In this document: positions 58,586 to 64,000 of the stretch, one piece after another | Position numbering within the stretch: position 1 is the stretch's first letter | Layout: every line of letters starts with the position of its first letter | Assembly: GCF_022234545.1 (NCBI RefSeq) | Contig: NZ_JAIEUI010000019.1 | Span: 84,947 to 148,946, forward strand | Direction of reading: 5' to 3' | DNA: 64,000 nucleotides | From: Paenibacillus piscarius | Lineage (GTDB): Bacteria > Bacillota > Bacilli > Paenibacillales > Paenibacillaceae | The notes under the pieces: generated by a model | What the model saw: the letters and a program-made list of their open reading frames with translations, nothing else | What the model was told of the DNA's origin: nothing | Databases searched by the model: none | Program-made: the position numbers and the translations under genes

Positions 58586-59113
58586 ATGGGCAGAGGGGAC
58601 GGGAATTCTAAGGTACCGCAGACGGAGAAGCCTGAAGCGCCGGGCCGGATTTCCATACGGACAACGGACCCAAGCAGCAGGAAGCAGGATGCGCCGCAGG
58701 AGCGGCTTCAGATTCAGCAAACCGCTGGAAGCGGGGCAGGAACACACCCTCCAGTGGACCATCCACAGCCGCCAACTCCTCCACACCCGCCTGTTGATGC
58801 GCTGGACGGTATTTCGCAGGAGGAGAAGCTGAACGCGCTGTACCGGATGACAACAAGCCTGGCCCAGCAGATGGAGAAGTCCCGGATCTCGGAGTATACC
58901 GAACTGCTGTATTCCCCGTTCAAGCTGATCTGGCTGAATATCCTTTCCGGAGCGGCCAGAGGGCTGGGGATTGCGCTGGGATTTACCTTTTTTGCAGCCA
59001 CGATTATTTATATCCTGCAGGTGCTTGGGGCACTGAATCTGCCGATTATCGGCGATTATATCGCTGACATTGTGCGGATCGTCCAGCATCAGCTGGAGCT
59101 GAAGACGTTCTGA
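58586..59113 (+). CDS. DUF5665 membrane protein
   Basis: A 175-residue protein. Residues 1-85 are polar, rich in Pro, Gln and Arg, probably disordered. Then LNALYRMTTSLAQQMEKSRISEYTELLYSPFKLIWLNILSGAARGLGIALGFTFFAATIIYILQVL contains an amphipathic part and one or two membrane helices; this is the DUF5665 core. Function unknown. AGGAGGTG precedes ATG 58586. It converges with the next gene with only 3 bases between stops. Confidence 0.8.
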   Translation: MGRGDGNSKVPQTEKPEAPGRISIRTTDPSSRKQDAPQERLQIQQTAGSGAGTHPPVDHPQPPTPPHPPVDALDGISQEEKLNALYRMTTSLAQQMEKSRISEYTELLYSPFKLIWLNILSGAARGLGIALGFTFFAATIIYILQVLGALNLPIIGDYIADIVRIVQHQLELKTF

Positions 59114-59116
59114 GAT

Positions 59117-59845
59117 TTACCGCCGCTCTTTTCTCGTCGGGTCCAGCAGATAGTCGCCTTCCTCATCGTCCATGTAATGGCGGTAGCTGTTGCCTTTGAT
59201 AATCATCAGATGATTGCCGGAAATATCGGTGGCCACGAAGTTCTCCCACGGCTCCACGAACCCTTCGGTTTCGTCCGCTTCAATCTCCATATCATTGTAG
59301 GAATCGATGTTGTTCCCTTCCGCCATGGCCGGCGAATCTGAATTACCCCAGCTCTCAACAATCTGCCAGGCATCTTCGCCGTCGAAGCCGTTCTGATCGT
59401 CCCGTTCATCCAGACTGGTGCGGCCAAAAGGCGGTGACAGCAGCTCCTCCTCCGCCGGCCGGGTGAATGGGGCGCTCTGGCGGGGGGCGTGCTCCTTGGT
59501 GAAACGGGTGGCGGGAAGCGCGGACAGACGCTCGTAAGGAATCGGTTCGCCGCTGGCGGCACAGATGCCGTAAGTTCCTTCATCCATGGCTTTTAGCGCA
59601 GATGCAATATCGTCCAGCTCATGCTCGTCCCGCTCCAGCAGGGAGATATCCATGGAACGGTGATACAGCTCGGTAGCGGCATCCCCGGGATGGTTGTCGA
59701 TTTCGGACAGCTCCCCGGTGTTGTCCCTCATGGACTCCTGCAGCCCATATTGTTCGTTGTTGCTCAGCCTGTGCTTGATTTCCTTCTGCTGCTGCAGCAG
59801 GGTGGTACGCAGCGCGGAGAGCTGCTGTGGTGTCAGATGGCTCAT
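59117..59845 (-). CDS. ylyA: YteA/YlyA family DksA/TraR-type sporulation protein
   Basis: A 242-residue protein on the minus strand. N-terminal coiled coil (LSALRTTLLQQQKEIKHRL), NTGELSEIDNHPGDAATELYHRSMDISLLERDEHELDDIASALKAMDEGTYGIC, then SGEPIPYERLSALPATRF, the degenerate zinc-finger region with a single Cys. The acidic C-terminal part ends in a segment with NSYRHYMDDEEGDYL. YlyA of B. subtilis lies at the same place between ileS and lspA, binds RNA polymerase and affects sigma-G genes. Here it is inverted. AAGGAGTG precedes the ATG. Confidence 0.85.
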   Translation of the reverse strand: MSHLTPQQLSALRTTLLQQQKEIKHRLSNNEQYGLQESMRDNTGELSEIDNHPGDAATELYHRSMDISLLERDEHELDDIASALKAMDEGTYGICAASGEPIPYERLSALPATRFTKEHAPRQSAPFTRPAEEELLSPPFGRTSLDERDDQNGFDGEDAWQIVESWGNSDSPAMAEGNNIDSYNDMEIEADETEGFVEPWENFVATDISGNHLMIIKGNSYRHYMDDEEGDYLLDPTRKERR

Positions 59846-60084
59846 TGCTGGTGCACTCCTTTCGGTGGCATTGCCGCAGGTGTGGAGACCGGCGGGCCGT
59901 TTCTTCTACCGATAGCTTGGCCTGTGCTGTGCTTTTTTAGCGATGGAAAATAGTGCACGGATCTTACCCTCTGCATACTCATGCAATAGACGGTATCTTG
60001 AGGCCTGTGCTACAATATACAAGTCTTTATACAGTATTCGTACCGCATTGCCGCGGGAAAAATAGGAACGGAGTGACAACTTCA

Positions 60085-60588
60085 GTGGTGTACTTTCTGA
60101 TTGCGCTAATTGTATTTCTGATTGACCAGGGTACCAAATATTTGATTGCGACAAGGCTGGAGCTCGCAGAGCAGATTCCGGTGATTAAGGATTTCTTCAT
60201 TATTACCTCCCACCGCAATCGTGGAGCTGCTTTCGGCATTCTGCAGGGACAGCAGTGGTTCTTCATTGTAATTACGGTAATTGTGGTGGCCGGTATCGTA
60301 TGGTATCTGAATAAGACCCGCAAGACCCGCAAGCTGCTGCCAACGGCGCTGGCGCTCGTCCTTGGGGGGGCAGTCGGCAACTTCCTGGACCGGATTCTGA
60401 ATGGTGAGGTTGTCGATTTCCTGATGTTCAATTTCGGCAGCTATACGTTCCCGATCTTCAACGTGGCGGATTCCTGCATAGTGATCGGGGTCGGCCTGAT
60501 TATTCTGGATACGCTGCTGGAAGTGAAGGGCGAGCAGGAAGTCATCGAGGTGAAGGAATCACCGGAAGTCAAAGAAGGGAATGAATGA
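60085..60588 (+). CDS. lspA: Lipoprotein signal peptidase LspA
   Basis: A 167-residue membrane aspartic protease that cuts prolipoproteins (OppA in this window is a client). Four helices; LIDQGTKYL, SHRNRGAAFGIL, and the two catalytic Asp in GNFLDRI and FNVADSCI. The C terminus has a charged tail with repeated VKE. Start at GTG 60085 (or the adjacent GTG 60088), 8 bases after GGAGTGA; extension further upstream is not supported. Its stop overlaps the next gene. Confidence 0.93.
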   Translation: MVYFLIALIVFLIDQGTKYLIATRLELAEQIPVIKDFFIITSHRNRGAAFGILQGQQWFFIVITVIVVAGIVWYLNKTRKTRKLLPTALALVLGGAVGNFLDRILNGEVVDFLMFNFGSYTFPIFNVADSCIVIGVGLIILDTLLEVKGEQEVIEVKESPEVKEGNE

Positions 60589-61513
60589 TTTGAATCAGGA
60601 CGACGTCACCGAATGGACGGTTGCCGTAGAGAACGCCAAAGAGCGTATCGATAAATACATTACAGAGTCCTGGGAGGACGAGGTCTCGCGTTCCCAGGTT
60701 CAGCTATGGATCAGCGGCGGGCATGTTACCGTGAACGGCGCACCGGTCAAGGCGAACTATAAGCTGTCGGAAGGAGATAAGGTACAGGTGACCGTGCCTG
60801 AAGCTGAAGCCACCGACCTGACTCCGGAGAATATTCCGCTGGAAGTAGTCTATGAGGACAGCGACGTGATTGTGGTTAATAAGCCGCGCGGCATGGTCGT
60901 GCATCCGGCAGCGGGACATCCGTCCGGCACACTGGTCAATGCGCTGATGTATCATTGCAAGGACCTGTCCGGTATCAACGGCGAGATCCGCCCGGGCATC
61001 GTCCACCGGATTGACAAGGATACCTCCGGTCTGATTATGGCCGCCAAGAATGACGCCAGTCATGCCTCATTGGCCGCTCAGCTGAAGGAACATAGTGTAA
61101 CCCGCCGCTATATTGCCGTAGTGCACGGGAATCTGTCCCATGACAAGGGGACGGTAGACGCACCGATCGGGCGTGATCCGCATGACCGCAAGCTCTATAC
61201 CGTAACGGAGAAGAACAGTAAGCATTCCGTAACCCATTTCAATGTGCTGGAACGGTTCGGGGATTGTACGCTGCTGGAGCTGCAACTGGAGACCGGACGG
61301 ACGCATCAGATCCGTGTCCATATGAAGTTCATCGGACATCCTCTGGTCGGCGATCCGGTGTACGGGCGCAGTAAGGGAACCACCATGAACGGACAAGCTC
61401 TTCATGCGGCGGTACTGGGATTTGTGCATCCGGCTACAGGCGAATACAAGGAGTTCAGTGCACCGCTTCCTGCAGATATGGAAGATGTTCTGTTTACACT
61501 GCGCAGCAGATAA
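60581..61513 (+). CDS. ylyB: RluD-family rRNA pseudouridine synthase (YlyB)
   Basis: A 310-residue enzyme with an N-terminal S4 domain (RIDKYITESWEDEVSRSQVQLWISGGHVTVNG) and the RluA/RluD catalytic domain with VNKPRGMVVHPA, HRIDKDTSGL (the catalytic Asp), ETGRTHQIRVHM and LVGDPVYG. It makes pseudouridines in 23S rRNA. ATG 60581 overlaps the lspA stop. In B. subtilis pyrR follows; here dapL does. Confidence 0.93.
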   Translation: MNDLNQDDVTEWTVAVENAKERIDKYITESWEDEVSRSQVQLWISGGHVTVNGAPVKANYKLSEGDKVQVTVPEAEATDLTPENIPLEVVYEDSDVIVVNKPRGMVVHPAAGHPSGTLVNALMYHCKDLSGINGEIRPGIVHRIDKDTSGLIMAAKNDASHASLAAQLKEHSVTRRYIAVVHGNLSHDKGTVDAPIGRDPHDRKLYTVTEKNSKHSVTHFNVLERFGDCTLLELQLETGRTHQIRVHMKFIGHPLVGDPVYGRSKGTTMNGQALHAAVLGFVHPATGEYKEFSAPLPADMEDVLFTLRSR

Positions 61514-61613
61514 GTGCAAATCAATAGAGTATAAATCCATGGTACATCGGCCGGAATTGCTTCATATTTAGAGCATGGTTTCACAATTTAGGCCAGGAGA
61601 TGAGAAGAAGAAT

Positions 61614-62867
61614 ATGAGTATTGAACAATATCAGAATACCTTCATTCAGACGAATTTTGCAGACCGCATCGGCGGCGAACGATATGGCAAGGACACCTCC
61701 ATCTACAAATTCGAAAAAATCAAGCGCGCCAAAGCCTCCGCGAAGCAGGATTTCCCTAACATCGAATTGATCGATATGGGCGTAGGCGAGCCGGATGAGA
61801 TGGCGGACGAAGGTATCGTTGCCAGACTTGCCCTCGAAGCTGCGAAGGAAGAGAACCGCGGATACTCGGATAACGGTATTCCTGAATTCAAAGAAGCCGC
61901 AGCAGTATATCTGAAGGAAGTATTCCAGGTGGACGGAATTGATCCTGTAACCGAAATTGTGCACTCCATCGGCTCGAAGCCGGCGCTGGCCATGCTGCCG
62001 TCCGTGTTCATTAACCCGGGCGACATCACGATTATGACCATTCCGGGGTATCCGGTGCTGGGCACCCACACCAAATATCTGGGCGGACAAGTCTACTCTG
62101 TAGAATTGAAGAAGGAGAACAACTTCCTGCCTGATCTGAGCTCCATTCCAGAGGATGTAGCCCGCAAGGCCAAACTGCTCTATCTGAATTATCCGAACAA
62201 TCCTACCGGAGCAAGCGCAACGCCTGAATTCTTCAGCGAAGTGGTAGCCTGGGCTAAGAAATATGACGTAGTCGTCATTCACGACGCGCCTTACGCGGCC
62301 CTGACTTATGACGGCGTGAAGCCTCTGAGCTTCCTGTCCGTACCGGGTGCCAAGGATGTCGGCGTTGAACTGCATTCCCTGTCTAAGTCCTATAACATGA
62401 CCGGCTGGAGAATCGGCTTCGTTGCCGGCAACCCGCTGATCGTGAAGGCGTTCAGTGATGTGAAGGACAACAACGATTCCGGCCAGTTCATCGCCATTCA
62501 GAAAGCCGCCGCTTACGGTCTGGCGCATCCGGAGATCACTGAAGCGATTGCCGCCAAATACTCCCGCCGCCACAATATGCTGGTGGATGCCCTGAACAGC
62601 CTGGGCTTCAAGGCCGAGAAGCCGAAGGGCTCCTTCTTCCTGTATGTCGCCGCACCTAAGGGCGTCAAGGGCGGACGCCGTTTTGAATCCGGCGAAGACT
62701 TCTCGCAGTTCATGATCCGCGAGAAGCTGATCTCCACCGTGCCTTGGGACGATGCCGGTGCGTTCGTGCGCTTCTCCGTTACCTTCGTCGCCAAAGGCGA
62801 GGAAGAGGAGAAGCGGGTCATTTCCGAAATTCAAAGACGCCTGAGCGACGTTGAATTTGAATTCTAA
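61614..62867 (+). CDS. dapL: LL-diaminopimelate aminotransferase
   Basis: A 417-residue class I/II PLP aminotransferase. YKFEKIKRAKASAKQ, DMGVGEPDEMAD, GYSDNGIPEFKEAAA, NYPNNPTGA, HDAPYAALTYDG and the PLP Lys in HSLSKSYNMTGWRIGF. It converts tetrahydrodipicolinate directly to LL-DAP with glutamate, bypassing the acetylated route. The product supplies MurE here and dipicolinate metabolism shares its precursor. The first good ribosome site AGGAGA is 14 bases from ATG 61614, longer than usual; a closer GAAGAAG may serve. Confidence 0.92.
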   Translation: MSIEQYQNTFIQTNFADRIGGERYGKDTSIYKFEKIKRAKASAKQDFPNIELIDMGVGEPDEMADEGIVARLALEAAKEENRGYSDNGIPEFKEAAAVYLKEVFQVDGIDPVTEIVHSIGSKPALAMLPSVFINPGDITIMTIPGYPVLGTHTKYLGGQVYSVELKKENNFLPDLSSIPEDVARKAKLLYLNYPNNPTGASATPEFFSEVVAWAKKYDVVVIHDAPYAALTYDGVKPLSFLSVPGAKDVGVELHSLSKSYNMTGWRIGFVAGNPLIVKAFSDVKDNNDSGQFIAIQKAAAYGLAHPEITEAIAAKYSRRHNMLVDALNSLGFKAEKPKGSFFLYVAAPKGVKGGRRFESGEDFSQFMIREKLISTVPWDDAGAFVRFSVTFVAKGEEEEKRVISEIQRRLSDVEFEF

Positions 62868-62883
62868 GATGTAGGTAGTGAAG

Positions 62884-62918
62884 AAGCCGCTGCGGAGAAA
62901 TCTGCGGCGGCTTTTTTG
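62884..62918 (+). terminator. Terminator after dapL
   Basis: AAGCCGCTGCGGA and TCTGCGGCGGCTT form a stem with loop GAAA, followed by six T. Confidence 0.9.
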
Positions 62919-62951
62919 AATTGTGCGCCGCGATAGGGCGAGTGGGCTAAA

Positions 62952-63127
62952 TGTAATCGAAAAACCGATCACAATTGGACTGGGCACGCGGCGTAGGGCC
63001 AAATATAATCGAAAAACCGATTACAATTGGACTGTTTGCGCCGCATAGGCTAAATGTAATCGAAAAACCGATTACAATTCGACTGGGGGCGCTGCGTAGG
63101 CCGAATGTAAACGAAAAACCGATTACA
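62952..63127. repeat. Four 51-52-bp repeats, each with a 22-bp palindrome
   Basis: The palindrome is TGTAATCG, AAAAAC, CGATTACA, at 62952-62973, 63004-63025, 63055-63076 and 63106-63127, with one changed base in copies 1, 2 and 4. Between palindromes lie GC-rich linkers such as GACTGGGCACGCGGCGTAGG. A 61-codon open frame (62975-63160) arises because 51 is a multiple of 3; it has no gene-like start. The 301-bp gap holds nothing else besides the dapL terminator. Confidence 0.9.
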
Positions 63128-63168
63128 TTGCGCCGTGAGCTGGCGGGCGGCCCGCAATGACTGCCACT

Positions 63169-63732
63169 CTAACCCTTCCGGTAAGCGACCCGATGAAAAG
63201 CATTAATATACCGGAACAGCGCGTCCCCATCATCCGGCACATCCGTATTTCCGGTGAGCGGCAGCATCATCGCCTGATACGGCTCGGGCACCACTCTATA
63301 ATGATGAACATAGGAGGTCAGCACAAACCCATTCTTTTCCCAGAACCGGATGCGCTCCTGATGAGCCTCCGTAGTCCCCGACTCTGCTTCTATAATGATT
63401 CCTGTGACCCCGTGCTCCTGCCTGGCCCAATCTGTAATCTGCTCCACCATCCAAGTTCCTACACCCGACCCACGTAGTTCCCGGTCAACCGCCAAGTAAT
63501 CAATAATTAGGATACGGTCCGCAGCCTGCTCCACCAGCCCGGTCACCGCCATCGCAACCACTTCCCCCTGATGCACACCCGTATGTAAATAACCAATCCC
63601 CCGGTCCAGCATACTGCGGAGTATCCCTTTAGTCTTAGCACCGCTCGGAAAAGCTTCATGATAAACCCGCTCCATCCGCCTCCACAGGGCCTCATCCCAC
63701 TGCTCTATAGTAGTAAACTCATATTCCCGCAT
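63169..63732 (-). CDS. GNAT family N-acetyltransferase
   Basis: A 187-residue acetyltransferase on the minus strand. The acetyl-CoA site reads LAVDRELRGSGVGTWMVEQI, preceded by IDYLAVD strand beta-4 and followed by IIIEAES and FWEKNGFVLTSY. Substrate unknown. GGAGGTGAAGG precedes the ATG. The gene points away from the window's end and toward the 51-bp repeats. Confidence 0.85.
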   Translation of the reverse strand: MREYEFTTIEQWDEALWRRMERVYHEAFPSGAKTKGILRSMLDRGIGYLHTGVHQGEVVAMAVTGLVEQAADRILIIDYLAVDRELRGSGVGTWMVEQITDWARQEHGVTGIIIEAESGTTEAHQERIRFWEKNGFVLTSYVHHYRVVPEPYQAMMLPLTGNTDVPDDGDALFRYINAFHRVAYRKG

Positions 63733-63786
63733 TCGCCTTCACCTCCAGATGTTTATCATACCAAATCCCTGCCCCCTAACCAAAAT

Positions 63787-63843
63787 AGGGGGTAGGAAGT
63801 GGCACTATCAGCGCAGCGACATAGTGCCCCCACAACCTGCCCC
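63787..63843. repeat. Imperfect palindrome near the window end
   Basis: GGCACTAT (63801-63808) and ATAGTGCC (63821-63828) are perfect arms, and flanking GGGGGTAGG and CCTGCCCC extend the symmetry. The remaining 150 bases show GC-rich stretches similar in style to the arms of the 54530-55229 element (for instance GGAGCGGC), but no gene. The window ends within this region. Confidence 0.5.
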
Positions 63844-64000
63844 TCCCCCTCGGTGGGATGGCAAGCCCTGTTTGTTGCACCGTTTAGGTGGAAGCGGCGG
63901 AGGGGATTTTGGAACTGTAGGAGCGGCAGCGTTCGCCTCCCTCCTTATGATTCAGTTTTCTTACTCTAGCTCGCTAATTCGCAGGATTTCATTCGTTATG

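Noticed and set aside
61581..63002. 473-codon minus-strand frame opposite dapL
   Set aside because: Shadow of dapL through a terminator and repeats.
62952..63127. CRISPR array
   Set aside because: The spacers are near-identical linkers, not unique, and no cas gene is present.
62975..63160. 61-codon frame repeating IEKPIT
   Set aside because: A by-product of the 51-bp repeat; no start signal and not gene-like.

Overview
This window looks like the chromosome of a spore-forming Firmicute, most likely a Paenibacillus. The evidence is a full dcw (division and cell wall) cluster followed by spoIIGA-sigE-sigG and the ylm-divIVA-ileS-lspA block in Bacillus-like order, many TTG/GTG starts behind strong GGAGG sites, bacillithiol synthesis (bshC), and an LL-DAP aminotransferase. 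murA stands where B. subtilis has murB. The genus is an inference; Bacillales is close to certain. No tRNA, rRNA or CRISPR array was recognised.

Layout. 1-1872: end of rsfA, panE and a DUF3397 membrane protein. 1932-7065: an oligopeptide importer (oppA, oppB, oppC, oppF) with a CodY-like box, in which oppD is reduced to a fragment of about 220 bp. 7145-10200: bshC and ahcY. 10353-29290: the dcw cluster (mraZ, rsmH, ftsL, pbpB, spoVD, murE, murF, mraY, murD, spoVE, murG, murA, divIB, ftsA, ftsZ), with MraZ operator repeats before mraZ and a sigma-H-like promoter before ftsA. 29421-30341: an Rpn-family nuclease gene with a 12-bp tandem repeat. 30535-32339: spoIIGA and sigE behind a promoter with the unusual 22-bp spacing known from spoIIG.

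32538-37219 is the most interesting part. An A+T-rich block, unlike its surroundings, separates sigE from sigG. It holds a 56-residue Cys-rich peptide too short for a normal ORF cutoff, two different radical SAM/SPASM proteins and an ABC exporter. It has its own sigma-A promoter, and a perfect 16-bp hairpin lies between the peptide and the enzymes. I read it as an undescribed RiPP cluster, probably of the sactipeptide or ranthipeptide type, with a thurincin-like arrangement: Cys cluster first, hydrophobic small-residue tail second.

37344-42421: sigG, ylmC-like gene, pgeF, ylmE, sepF, ylmG, ylmH and divIVA. 42525-54160, between divIVA and ileS, is an accessory surface-glycan region: a probable spore-surface protein, a CgeB-like glycosyltransferase, then an operon with all steps of pseudaminic acid synthesis (PseB, PseC, PseG, PseH, PseI, and a PseF-like domain fused to a second NeuB-like domain), plus two glycosyltransferases and an epimerase. 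54168-58414: a T-box leader, a roughly 700-bp imperfect palindrome with five 59-bp tandem repeats, and a 1030-residue IleRS of the IleRS2 (eukaryote-like) type. 58586-64000: DUF5665 protein, an inverted ylyA/yteA-like gene, lspA, an RluD-type pseudouridine synthase, dapL, four 51-bp repeats with an inner palindrome, and a GNAT acetyltransferase.

The conserved backbone supplies peptidoglycan precursors, the septum and the sporulation switch. Both large accessory inserts (RiPP, glycan) sit at junctions that are tight in B. subtilis: sigE|sigG and divIVA|ileS.
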